A DNA stretch of 64,000 nucleotides, taken from contig NZ_FCOT01000010.1 in the NCBI RefSeq assembly GCF_900046455.1, forward strand, positions 349,516 through 413,515, written 5' to 3'. Shown one piece after another: positions 37,753 through 46,418 of this stretch. Under the pieces are notes generated by a model, which was not told where the DNA came from, did not search any database, and saw only the letters and a list, made by a program, of their open reading frames with translations. The position numbers were made by a program, and so were the translations under genes. Source of the DNA: Cellulomonas timonensis. Its GTDB lineage: Bacteria; Actinomycetota; Actinomycetes; Actinomycetales; Cellulomonadaceae. Every line of letters begins with the position of its first letter. Positions within the stretch are counted from its first letter, which is position 1.

Positions 37753-38960
37753 GAGGGGGTGCCTCCTTCGTGGGTGAGCTCACCGAGCACCTGGGGCGCC
37801 TCGGTCAGCCGGAGATGGTGGAGTGCCCCCGAGAGGGCGCCGCGAACGGTCGAGTTGGGTCCCAGGTCGGAGACGGCCAGCCGTGGTGGCGTGGCGATGT
37901 GACGGGCCACGAGCCGCGTGACGTCGTCGAGCAGCGGCGCCAGCGCGCGGCCCACGCTGCCGTCGATCACGACCGTCTCGGGATCGGTCACGGCCGCGAA
38001 CGTGATGACGGCCTGGGCGAGGGCGCGCACGACGTCGTCGAGCAGCGCCTTGCCATGGGGGAGCCCGTCGAGCCCCGCGGCGATCACCTCGCGGGCCGTG
38101 GGCGCCTCGCCGAACTCGGCACGCGCGTCGGGGCTCGACGCGGCGAGCTCGCGTGCGTGATGGGCGATGGCTGCGCCGCTCAGCACCGACTCGAGGCCGC
38201 CGATGTCGCTCGCCCGGTTCTCGCCGAGCATGCGGACGTCGGGGAGGAGTGCGCCGATCTCGCCGGCGGCGTTGTGGCGTCCCCGCACAAGCCGGCCGTT
38301 GCTGACCACGGCGCCGCCCAGGCCGGTGCCGATCGACAGCACGGCGTAGTCGCGTGAGCCCAGAGCCTGCCCGACCTCACCCTCGGCGATCGCGGCGAGG
38401 TTGACGTCGTTGTCGACGAGGAACGGCACACCGAACGCCCGGACGCGGTCGACCAGGTCGAAACCTGCCCAGCCGACGTTGGGGCCGCGCACGGCGAGCT
38501 CGGTGTCGGCGTCGATCACCGCGGGCACGCCCACTGCGAGAGCCCCGATCTCGACACCACGGGCCGCGGCGGCCGTCTGCATCGCGGCCCAGACCCGCTC
38601 GAGGGCCTCGAAGGCTCCCCCGGCGTCGGCGACCGTGACGTACTCCTCGGCGAGGATCTCTCCGTCGAGCCCGCTCAGGGCGCCGTGGCACTTGGTGCCG
38701 CCGAGGTCGATGCCGACGACGCACGCGCTCTCGACGTTGAGGGTGAGGACCACGCGCGGCCGACCGCCCGACCCCGAGGTGTCCCCCGTCTCGACGAGGA
38801 CGCCTCGGGCGATGAGCCGCGCCACCATCCGGCTGACCGAGGCCTGCGAGAGTTGGAGGTCGCGCGCGATCTCGGGCCGGGTCGTCCGCCGGTTGTCGCG
38901 GACGTACTCGAGCACGAGGTACTCGTTCACTTCGCCCATGGAGCCGTGCTGGAGAGCCAC
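37749..38960 (-). CDS. ROK family repressor of the ribose-type operon
   Basis: 403 residues from a GTG (GAAGGG upstream). N-terminal winged helix TTRPEIARDLQLSQASVSRM, then a sugar-kinase-like domain with the ATP site VVGIDLGGTKCHGAL, VDNDVNLAAIAEGEVG and IGTGLGGAVVSNGRLV. The zinc-binding CxCGxxGCxE motif of ROK proteins is missing; after HNAAGEIG the sequence reads ALLPDVRML instead. First gene of the operon, so probably autoregulated by the imported sugar. Confidence 0.9.
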   Translation of the reverse strand: MALQHGSMGEVNEYLVLEYVRDNRRTTRPEIARDLQLSQASVSRMVARLIARGVLVETGDTSGSGGRPRVVLTLNVESACVVGIDLGGTKCHGALSGLDGEILAEEYVTVADAGGAFEALERVWAAMQTAAAARGVEIGALAVGVPAVIDADTELAVRGPNVGWAGFDLVDRVRAFGVPFLVDNDVNLAAIAEGEVGQALGSRDYAVLSIGTGLGGAVVSNGRLVRGRHNAAGEIGALLPDVRMLGENRASDIGGLESVLSGAAIAHHARELAASSPDARAEFGEAPTAREVIAAGLDGLPHGKALLDDVVRALAQAVITFAAVTDPETVVIDGSVGRALAPLLDDVTRLVARHIATPPRLAVSDLGPNSTVRGALSGALHHLRLTEAPQVLGELTHEGGTPS

Positions 38961-39082
38961 TTTGTTCCCTTCTGAATGAAACTAATGGGAACCCTGGCAC
39001 GGGCTTCTCCGACGTGTCAAACCGTTCATCCAAACGTGTCTGCGCAGGTGAGGAGGTACATCACAAAGCGGACGACGCGTGG

Positions 39083-39144
39083 ACGACGACAACGCCCGCA
39101 CCGCCCCCGGGGATCTCCGGGGGCGATGCGGGCGTTGTCGTCGT
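39083..39144 (-). terminator. Strong terminator after KDG kinase
   Basis: An 18-bp perfect outer stem (39083-39100 with 39127-39144) encloses a second GC stem, CGCCCCCGG/CCGGGGGCG. It starts 33 bases past the kinase stop, is among the strongest hairpins in the window, and insulates the ROK promoter region. Confidence 0.85.
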
Positions 39145-39176
39145 GCGATCCCCGAAGCTCGGGGACGGCGGGTGGG

Positions 39177-40280
39177 TCAGCGGTCGACGCGGGCGTTCCC
39201 GCCGCCGGCGAGCTTGAGCACCTCGGCCTTGGTGACCATCGTCGTGTCGCCGGGGGTCGTCATGGCCAGGGCGCCGTGGGCGGCGCCGTACTCGACGGCC
39301 GTCTGCAGCGGCTGGCCGTCGAGGAGCCCATAGATGAGGCCCGAGGCGAAGGAGTCCCCGCCGCCGACGCGGTCCATGATCTCCAGGCGCTCCCGGTGCG
39401 TGGACTGCACGACGCCGGTCTCGCGCGACCAGGCCAGCGCGCCCCAGTCGTTGATGGACGCGGAGTGCACGGTGCGCATCGTGGTGCCGATGGCCTGGAA
39501 GTTCGGGAACGCGGCGGCGGCCGTCTCGATCATTGCGGCGAACTTGTCGACCTCGAGCGCGGACAGGTTGTCATCGACGCCCTCGACCTCGAAGCCGAGC
39601 GAGGCGGTGAAGTCCTCCTCGTTGCCGATCATCACGTCGATGAACGGCGCGATGGCCCGGTTGACCTCCTGCGCCTTGGCCTGGCCGCCGATCGAGCGCC
39701 ACAGGCTGGGACGGTAGTTCAGGTCGTAGGACACGATCGTGCCGTGCTTCTTGGCGATCTGCACAGCCTCGATGACGGTTTCGGCAGCGGACTCCGAGAG
39801 GGCCGCGAAGATGCCGCCGGTGTGCAGCCACCGCACGCCGAGGTCGCCGAACAGGTGCTCCCAGTCGATGTCGCCGGGCTTGAGCTGCGACGCGGCGGTG
39901 TGGCCGCGGTCGCTGACGCCCACGGCGCCGCGGACCCCGAAGCCGCGCTCGGTGAAGTTCAGGCCGTTGCGGACCTCGCGCCCGATCCCGTCGTAGGGGA
40001 CCCACTGGACGAACTGGGTGTCGACCCCGCCCTGGAGCATGAGGTCCTCGACCAGGCGGCCGACCTCGTTGTCCGCGAGCGCTGTGACGATCGCGCCGCG
40101 CAGCCCGAACGCCCGGCGCAGGCCGCGGGTCACGTTGTACTCGCCGCCGCCCTCCCAGGCCCGGAAGGAGCGCGCGGTGCGGACCCGGCCCTCACCCGGG
40201 TCGAGACGCAGCATCACCTCGCCCAGGGACACCGCGTCATAACGGCACTCGGAGGCGGGGCGGACGGCGAGCTGAGACAT
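39177..40280 (-). CDS. PfkB-family sugar kinase, probable 2-keto-3-deoxygluconate kinase
   Basis: 367 residues of the ribokinase/PfkB fold: N-terminal SLGEVMLRLDPGEGRVRTAR, sugar-binding WEGGGEYNVTRGLRR, and the C-terminal signature DRVGGGDSFASGLIYG with the catalytic Asp. The sequence style and the KDPG aldolase immediately upstream in the same operon indicate phosphorylation of 2-keto-3-deoxygluconate to KDPG, the Entner-Doudoroff-like branch for uronates and gluconate. A fructokinase role is the main alternative. Confidence 0.85.
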   Translation of the reverse strand: MSQLAVRPASECRYDAVSLGEVMLRLDPGEGRVRTARSFRAWEGGGEYNVTRGLRRAFGLRGAIVTALADNEVGRLVEDLMLQGGVDTQFVQWVPYDGIGREVRNGLNFTERGFGVRGAVGVSDRGHTAASQLKPGDIDWEHLFGDLGVRWLHTGGIFAALSESAAETVIEAVQIAKKHGTIVSYDLNYRPSLWRSIGGQAKAQEVNRAIAPFIDVMIGNEEDFTASLGFEVEGVDDNLSALEVDKFAAMIETAAAAFPNFQAIGTTMRTVHSASINDWGALAWSRETGVVQSTHRERLEIMDRVGGGDSFASGLIYGLLDGQPLQTAVEYGAAHGALAMTTPGDTTMVTKAEVLKLAGGGNARVDR

Positions 40281-40309
40281 GGGTCAGTCCTTCGTGGTGC
40301 GGGGAGGGG

Positions 40310-40930
40310 TCAGCGGGTGAGGGCGACGGCGTCGGCGGTGAGCTGCGTGATGCCGGCGAAGTCGCCTGCGGCGACGCGGTCGCGGGGGACCATCCAGGAG
40401 CCGCCCACAGCGGCCACCGACGGGATGCTCAGGTAGTCCTGCAGGTTCTTCGGGCCGATGCCGCCGGTGGGCACGAACGTGACCTGGCCGAACGGCGCGG
40501 CGAGCGCGGCGATGGCCGGGGCGCCGCCGGAGGTGCCGGCCGGGAAGAACTTCACGGTGGTGAGGCCGAGCTCGAGCGCTGCCTGGATCTCGGTCGCGGT
40601 GACCGCGCCGGGCAGGGCGAGCACGCCGAGCTCCTGGCAGCGCTCGACGACGGCCCGGCTGAGGCCGGGCGAGACGACGTAGGACGCGCCGGCGGCGACG
40701 GCCTGGTCGACCTGGGCCACGGTCAGCACGGTGCCGGCGCCGACGAGGATGTCGCCGCGATCGGCCATCGCGCGGATGGAGTCGGCGGCCGCGGCGGTGC
40801 GGAACGTGACCTCGGCGACGGGCAGCCCGCCGGCGACGAGGGCGCCGGCGAGGGCGTCGGCATGGGCGGCGTCATCGAGTACGACGACGGGGACGAGACG
40901 TGCGTCGCTCAGGGCGGCGAGGGTATCCAC
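40310..40930 (-). CDS. eda: KDPG / KHG aldolase
   Basis: 206 residues from a GTG at 40930, a class I aldolase barrel: VPVVVLDDAAHA, VAEVTFRTAAAADSI (the Glu-x-x-x-Arg active-site segment), VGAGTVLTVAQVDQA, LPGAVTATEI and the Schiff-base lysine in TTVKFFPA. It splits KDPG to pyruvate and glyceraldehyde-3-phosphate. It lies 29 bases ahead of the KDG kinase gene on the same strand. The start has only a weak ribosome site; an in-frame upstream extension is not supported by homology. Confidence 0.9.
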   Translation of the reverse strand: MDTLAALSDARLVPVVVLDDAAHADALAGALVAGGLPVAEVTFRTAAAADSIRAMADRGDILVGAGTVLTVAQVDQAVAAGASYVVSPGLSRAVVERCQELGVLALPGAVTATEIQAALELGLTTVKFFPAGTSGGAPAIAALAAPFGQVTFVPTGGIGPKNLQDYLSIPSVAAVGGSWMVPRDRVAAGDFAGITQLTADAVALTR

Positions 40931-41018
40931 GGTGATCCATTTCGCTAGGCGCAACGCACATCGCGCTGCGTGAAACATCGTCTCATAGCGCCCCGTCGTC
41001 CTCAAGCACCGCCGCAGG

Positions 41019-42509
41019 TCAGCGCACCTTGCGCATCTCCAACGCGAGAGAGAGCGTCAGCCGGGTCCGCGGATCGTGCAGGTCCGCGCCCGTGAGGTCC
41101 GCGATCCGGGCGATCCGGTGCTTCATCGTGTTGTAGTGGATGTACAGGCGCCGGGCGGCCTCGGCGCCGTTGCCGACGCCTAGGAACTCCTCGAGCGTGC
41201 GGCACAGGTCTCCCCCGTGCTCGGCGTCATGCCGCACCAACGGCCCGATGGCGTCGTCCACGAACTGGTCCAGCGTCTCCCTCGGCACCGAGAGCAGCAG
41301 TCGCTCCACTGCGAGGTCCTCATGCCACACCACCTCGCGCGCGGCGCCCTCGGCGATCCGCAACGACTCCCGGGCCCCCGCGTGGCTGTCGGCCAACGCG
41401 CCGGGCTCGCGCGCGATCGGGCCCACCGCGACCACCACGGGGCCCCGCGCGATCTCCACCAGCGCGCGGCGCCACCGGTCCGCGGGGTCGTCGAGCACCC
41501 CGTCGCGGATCGCCCCACGGTCCAGCGCCGCCTGCGGGACGATCGCGACGACCTCGCGGCCGCGCGACCACACCAGCGCCTCGGCGCCGAGCACCCGCGT
41601 CGTGACGGCGGCGACCTGGCCGTCCGCGAGCTCCTCCCCGCACCTGGCCAGCAGCACGGCATGCGGCGCGCTGAAGTCCCACCCGAACAGCCGCGAGCGC
41701 TGCCTCACGAACAGCTCGTCCAAGTGCGGGCCGCTCACCAGCTCCTCGAGGAAGAGTCCCCGGAGCCGGCGGTCGAGCTCGATGCCGGCGATGGCCTGCG
41801 CGATGTGCATCCCCGCGGCGAAGCACGACTGCCGGATGAGGCGGCGCTGGCCGAGGGAGGGCTCCTCCTGCCCGCCCACGAGGACGCGGCCCCGACGGGT
41901 CCCCGCCACGGTGATCGCGAACTCCCACGGGTCGCCCCCGTCGGAGGCCGGCGCGCCCGCCCCCCTGCCCAGCACCACGGCGTCCTCGTCGACGATCCGC
42001 ACGTCCCGGTCGAGGGCGCCGGCGAGCGTGCGCGCGATCTCCTCAAGCCCGCCGCCCGCGAGCGCCACGCCGGTGAGCCGCTCGCGGATGGCCTCCGCGC
42101 CACCGGGCTCTGCGCCGTACTCGGCCAGCACCACCGCGAGCACCGCGCCGATCACCTCGTTGAACGAGGTGCGATCCGGCATGACCAGCACCGGGAAGTC
42201 CAGGCGGTTGGCCACCTCGACGAGTCGCGGCGGGAGTTCCTCGAGGTAGCGCATCGGCTTGATGGCCAGCGCCGCGAGGCCACGGGAGGCGAGCTCGGGC
42301 ACCAGCTCGACCAGCCGCTCAGGCCGCTCGCGCACCGGGTACGCGGTGGTGAGCAGCAGCTCGCCGCGCTTGACGAAGTCCTCGATGTCCGGGACCTCCA
42401 TGACGTTCACCCCGGACACCATCCGGTCGAGCCCGCGGGCGCCGCCCAGGACATACGTCCCGCGCAATGCGCCCAATGTCATGATCTCGCGCACCGTGAC
42501 TGAGGTCAT
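41019..42509 (-). CDS. PucR family transcriptional regulator
   Basis: 496 residues. N-terminal PucR domain (MTSVTVREIMTLGALRG, VNVMEVPDIEDFVKRGELLL), a GGDEF-like CdaR middle region, and the C-terminal PucR helix-turn-helix LYIHYNTMKHRIARIADLTG. PucR-type proteins often govern purine and ureide catabolism. The ATG at 42509 has GAGGGGAG just upstream. It is divergent from the oxamate carbamoyltransferase operon across a 95-base gap and is its probable regulator. Confidence 0.9.
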   Translation of the reverse strand: MTSVTVREIMTLGALRGTYVLGGARGLDRMVSGVNVMEVPDIEDFVKRGELLLTTAYPVRERPERLVELVPELASRGLAALAIKPMRYLEELPPRLVEVANRLDFPVLVMPDRTSFNEVIGAVLAVVLAEYGAEPGGAEAIRERLTGVALAGGGLEEIARTLAGALDRDVRIVDEDAVVLGRGAGAPASDGGDPWEFAITVAGTRRGRVLVGGQEEPSLGQRRLIRQSCFAAGMHIAQAIAGIELDRRLRGLFLEELVSGPHLDELFVRQRSRLFGWDFSAPHAVLLARCGEELADGQVAAVTTRVLGAEALVWSRGREVVAIVPQAALDRGAIRDGVLDDPADRWRRALVEIARGPVVVAVGPIAREPGALADSHAGARESLRIAEGAAREVVWHEDLAVERLLLSVPRETLDQFVDDAIGPLVRHDAEHGGDLCRTLEEFLGVGNGAEAARRLYIHYNTMKHRIARIADLTGADLHDPRTRLTLSLALEMRKVR

Positions 42510-42604
42510 GGCCACTCCCCTCGTCCTTTTCGGACAAGCGTAGGCGCGAAGAGGGGCCGATGCGGACGCAGCCAAGCCCAGGGCTGCCTCGTACATTCAT
42601 AGGC

Positions 42605-43549
42605 ATGACAATGATGTTCAGGGGGCAGCTCGGGACGGTGCGCCACGTGCGCGTGCCGATCGGGCCTGAACCTTGGCGCGAGGACGGGTCGTTCCACCTC
42701 GTCCATGTCGGACAATCGGCCCTGATCCTCGCCCGGCCCGTCGAGCGGCGGCAAGGCCGTCGCTCCGAGCTCGTCGCCCTCACCTCGCGGATGCGGGGCC
42801 TGGTGCCGGGCGGCATCTGCGTCCCCGACTACGCCGAGTTCGCCGAGCTCTCCCACCGGCTCGCCGGAAATGAGCCCGTGCGCCCCGCACAGGCCCCCCG
42901 CACCGTGCGCCTGGACGGCTGGCTCGCCGACCCGCCGCACCTCGTCGAGCGGGTCGACCTGCGCCTCCCGCCCACTGTGCTGGACCCGCGCGCGGTGGCG
43001 CGGATGGGCTCCGCGCTCGCCGCCGTGCCCGTGCACACGCCGGACCCCGTGATGGACCCGCGCGCGCAGCGCGAGCTCGCTGGCCCCCTCGCCCGCGCGG
43101 CCCTCGCCGCCGACGACCTGCTGGTGGAGGACCTGCTCGTCCGGCTGATCGGCGCCGGCCCGGGCACGACCCCCGCAGGCGACGACGTGGTCATCGGCGT
43201 GCTCGCCACGCTCTCCGCGGCGACCGGGCTGCCGCGGGCCAACGGCCTCGGCCCCGCGCACCGCCTCGCCAGCCAGGTGGCGGGCCTCGTGGACCAGACC
43301 ACCGCGATGTCCCGGCATGACCTGCTCGCCGCCGTCGACGGCCAGTTCGCCGAGCACGTGCACGGCCTGCTGCGAGCCCTGGCCGACCCGTCCCTCGTCA
43401 CCGCGACCATCGCCCACGCCCGCACCTGGGGTGCCAGCTCCGGCGTGGACCACGCGAGCGGCGCCACCGCCGCGGCCCGCGCCGCGCTGGCCCACACCTC
43501 AGACCATCTCCCGTCCCGCTCGACCCACGTCCCCAGGAGGAGCGCATGA
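42605..43549 (+). CDS. allH: AllH, oxamate carbamoyltransferase subunit (DUF2877)
   Basis: 314 residues of the DUF2877 family, with the diagnostic GAGPGTTPAGDDVVIGVLA loop (about 195-213) and a C-terminal SSGVDHASG segment. In E. coli DUF2877 (YlbF) is AllH, one of three subunits with AllF (FdrA) and AllG of oxamate carbamoyltransferase, which turns oxalurate plus phosphate into oxamate and carbamoyl phosphate. ATG at 42605; the stop overlaps fdrA (ATGA). First gene of the operon. The assignment rests on family and on gene order. Confidence 0.85.
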   Translation: MTMMFRGQLGTVRHVRVPIGPEPWREDGSFHLVHVGQSALILARPVERRQGRRSELVALTSRMRGLVPGGICVPDYAEFAELSHRLAGNEPVRPAQAPRTVRLDGWLADPPHLVERVDLRLPPTVLDPRAVARMGSALAAVPVHTPDPVMDPRAQRELAGPLARAALAADDLLVEDLLVRLIGAGPGTTPAGDDVVIGVLATLSAATGLPRANGLGPAHRLASQVAGLVDQTTAMSRHDLLAAVDGQFAEHVHGLLRALADPSLVTATIAHARTWGASSGVDHASGATAAARAALAHTSDHLPSRSTHVPRRSA

Positions 43550-45045
43550 GCGCACCCGATACGACAGTGCTGCGCGCCCGCGTGCTGCCCCGCCTCTACC
43601 GCGACTCGGTGGCGCTGATGGCGCTGGCCTCGGCCACCGAGAAGCGCGACGGCGTGCGGCGCGTCGGCGCCGTGATGGCCACGCCCGGCAACCTCGAGAT
43701 CCTCGAGCGCTCGTCGATGCGCCCCGACGACCTGGTCGCCGCGCCGGACGACCTGCTGCTGGTCGTCCGCGCCGATGACGAGGAGATCGCGCAGGAGGCC
43801 CTCGACTCCGCGGAGGCCGGGCTGACGGCCGTGGAGCAGTCCACCGGCGAGCGCGCCGAGCAGCTCCCGCAGTCCATCGCCGAGGGTGTGGCGGCCGCCG
43901 ACGGCGCCACCCTCGCGACCATCTCCACGCCGGGCGCCTACGCCCCCGCCGTGGTGGAGCAGTCGCTGCGCAACGGGCTGCACGTGTTCTGCTTCTCGGA
44001 CAATGTCTCGATCGAGGACGAGGTGCGCCTCAAGCGCCTCGCCGTCGACCGGGGGCTGCTGCTGATGGGCCCCGACTGCGGCACCGCGATCCTCGACGGC
44101 GTGCCCCTCGGCTTCGCCAATGTGGTGCAGCGCGGCTCGGTGGGCATTGTGGCCGCGTCGGGCACGGGCGCCCAGGAGGTGTCCTGCCTGCTCGACGTCG
44201 CGGGCTGCGGCGTGTCCCAGCTCATCGGCGTGGGCGGCCGCGACCTCAGCGTCGAGGTCGACGGCCTCATGACCCACCACGCGCTCGACATGCTCAGCGC
44301 GGATGACGAGACCAAGGTCGTGGTCGTCGTCTCGAAGCCCCCGGCCCCCGCGGTCGCGGAGCGCCTCCTGGCCCGGCTCGCCATCCTCGGCAAGCCGGTG
44401 GTGGCGTGCCTGCTCGGCCTCCCGGACTCCGACGGCCCCGTCGTGGTGCGCGGCACGCTCGAGGGCGGCGCCATCGCCGCCGCGGAGCTCGCCGGCCACC
44501 CGCTGGCCATCGAGGCCGCCGCCACCCCCGACCTGGACGTCCCGCTGTCCGGCGGGGTGCTGGGCCTGTACACGGGCGGCACCCTCGCCTCCGAGTCGAA
44601 GGTCATTCTGGGCGCCGCTGGCGTCCACGCCGAGATCCTCGACCTGGGCGACGACGAGTTCACCGCCGGCCGCCCGCACCCGATGATCGAGCCCGCCGAG
44701 CGCTCGGCCCGGGTCGCCGCCGCGGGCGAGAACCCGCTGGTGGGCCTCGTCCTGGTCGACCTGGTGCTGGGCTACGGCGCCTCCGCCGACCCGGCGGCCC
44801 CGCTCGCCGAGGCCGTGCGCGCCGCACGCGCCGCCGCGGCGTCCGACGGCCGCGAGCTGGTGGTCGTCGGGTCCGTCTGCGGCGCCCCCGACGATCCCCA
44901 AGGCATCGACCAGCAGCGCGCCGTGCTGCGCGACGCCGGCGTCCTGCTGCACCCGTCCAACGCGTCCGCGGCCCGCTACGCCGCGACCCGCGCCACCGTC
45001 GCGTCCACGGGCGCGCTCTCCAGCTCCCCGAAGGAGGACGCATGA
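43546..45045 (+). CDS. fdrA: FdrA / AllF, oxamate carbamoyltransferase subunit
   Basis: 499 residues of the FdrA family, built from acyl-CoA-synthetase-like CoA-binding and ligase folds: ATISTPGAYAPAVVEQSLR, LLMGPDCGTAILDGVPLGF, VGIVAASGTGAQEVSCLLD, IGVGGRDLS and LLGLPDSDGPVVV. In the AllFGH complex this subunit carries much of the carbamoyl-transfer chemistry. Coupled upstream to allH and downstream to allG (AAGGAGGACGC before the allG ATG, ATGA overlap). Length is close to the E. coli protein. Confidence 0.88.
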   Translation: MSAPDTTVLRARVLPRLYRDSVALMALASATEKRDGVRRVGAVMATPGNLEILERSSMRPDDLVAAPDDLLLVVRADDEEIAQEALDSAEAGLTAVEQSTGERAEQLPQSIAEGVAAADGATLATISTPGAYAPAVVEQSLRNGLHVFCFSDNVSIEDEVRLKRLAVDRGLLLMGPDCGTAILDGVPLGFANVVQRGSVGIVAASGTGAQEVSCLLDVAGCGVSQLIGVGGRDLSVEVDGLMTHHALDMLSADDETKVVVVVSKPPAPAVAERLLARLAILGKPVVACLLGLPDSDGPVVVRGTLEGGAIAAAELAGHPLAIEAAATPDLDVPLSGGVLGLYTGGTLASESKVILGAAGVHAEILDLGDDEFTAGRPHPMIEPAERSARVAAAGENPLVGLVLVDLVLGYGASADPAAPLAEAVRAARAAAASDGRELVVVGSVCGAPDDPQGIDQQRAVLRDAGVLLHPSNASAARYAATRATVASTGALSSSPKEDA

Positions 45046-46418
45046 TCACCGGCGGCATCCGCGTCATCAACGCAGGCCTACCCCTCATCGTCGAGGGGGT
45101 GCCCGCCGAGGACGTCGTCCAGCTCGACTGGCGGCCACCCGCCTTCGGCGACGCCGTCGTGGCGGTCGCGGCCGCAGGGCTCAACGACGACGTCACCCGT
45201 GAGGCCAACCGCCGCGCGCTGGCCGCGGTGCACGCCGTGCGCCCGCGCCTGGTCGCGATCCGCCCCGCGCGGGAGGTCGTCCCCGGCCTCGCCGACGCCC
45301 GCGTGCTGCTGCACGCCGGGCCGCCCATCGAGGTCGAGCGCATGTGCGGCCCGATGCTCGGCGCGCTGATCGGCGCGAGCCTCTTCGAGGGCTGGGCGTC
45401 CACGCCCGACGAGGCCCGCGAGCTGCTGCGCACCGGCCAGATCCAGGTCGACCCGTGCCACCACCACGGCGCCGTCGGCCCGATGGCCGGCGTGGTCTCC
45501 CCCTCGATGCCCGTGCTGGTCGTCGAGGACGGCGACCGCCGCGCCTTCGCGACCCTCAACGAGGGCCTCGGCAAGGTGCTGCGCTTCGGCGCCTTCGACG
45601 GCGAGGTGATCGCCCGTCTGCAGTGGATGCGCGACGTGCTCGGCCCGGTGCTCGACTCGACGCTGCAGGCCTACGGCCCGATCGACGTCACGTCGCTGAT
45701 CGGCCAGGCGCTCGCGATGGGCGACGAGGGCCACAACCGGAACGTGGCGGCGACCAGCCTGCTCACGCGCCGGCTGGCCCCGACCCTGGCGACGCTGCCG
45801 CGCGGCGTGGAGGTGCTGGAGTTCCTGGCCGGGAACGACCACTTCGCGCTGAACATGTCGATGGCGGGCGCGAAGCTCGCGATGGACGCCGCGGTGGGCA
45901 TCGAGAACTCCACCCTCGTGACGACCATGGCCCGCAACGGCGTCGAGTTCGGCCTGCGGGTCGCGGGCGCCGGCGAGCGCTGGTTCACCTCCCCGGTGGG
46001 CCCCGCCGACGGCCTGTTCTTCCCGGGCTTCAGCATCGACGACGCGAACCCCGACCTGGGCGACTCGGCGATCACCGAGACCCTCGGCCTGGGCGGCTTC
46101 GCGATGGCGGCCTCCCCCGCGATCGTGCAGTTCGTGGGCGGGACCCCCGACGACGCCCTGGCCACCACCCGGTCGATGCGCCGTATCACCATGGGCCCGC
46201 ACCCCGCGTACATGCTGCCCCCGCTGAACTTCACCGGGACGCCCAGCGGGATCGACGTGTTGAAGGTCCTCGACACGGGCGTGCTGCCGGTGATCAACAC
46301 GGGCATCGCGCACCGCGAGGCGGGCGTCGGGCAGATCGGCGCCGGCATCGTCGAGGCGCCCAGCGCCGTGTTCACGCAGGCCGCGCTGGCCCTGCGCGAG
46401 CTCAGGGACTCCCGATGA
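45042..46418 (+). CDS. allG: AllG, oxamate carbamoyltransferase subunit (DUF1116)
   Basis: 458 residues of DUF1116 (YlbE type): N-terminal VINAGLPLIVEGVPAEDVVQ, LDWRPPAFGD, the MCGPMLGALIGASLFEGWA block, GPMAGVVSPSMPVLVVED, and the GDEGHNRNVAATSLLTRRL and FTSPVGPADGLFFPGF segments. It is the third subunit of oxamate carbamoyltransferase. An AAGGAGG ribosome site precedes the ATG at 45042. It overlaps fdrA and the carbamate kinase gene, which keeps subunit supply balanced. Confidence 0.88.
   Translation: MITGGIRVINAGLPLIVEGVPAEDVVQLDWRPPAFGDAVVAVAAAGLNDDVTREANRRALAAVHAVRPRLVAIRPAREVVPGLADARVLLHAGPPIEVERMCGPMLGALIGASLFEGWASTPDEARELLRTGQIQVDPCHHHGAVGPMAGVVSPSMPVLVVEDGDRRAFATLNEGLGKVLRFGAFDGEVIARLQWMRDVLGPVLDSTLQAYGPIDVTSLIGQALAMGDEGHNRNVAATSLLTRRLAPTLATLPRGVEVLEFLAGNDHFALNMSMAGAKLAMDAAVGIENSTLVTTMARNGVEFGLRVAGAGERWFTSPVGPADGLFFPGFSIDDANPDLGDSAITETLGLGGFAMAASPAIVQFVGGTPDDALATTRSMRRITMGPHPAYMLPPLNFTGTPSGIDVLKVLDTGVLPVINTGIAHREAGVGQIGAGIVEAPSAVFTQAALALRELRDSR

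Noticed and set aside
40931..41018. IclR-type operator ahead of the KDPG aldolase gene
   Set aside because: TTTC...GCGAAA arms are visible but the dyad is imperfect and no IclR regulator is encoded nearby.
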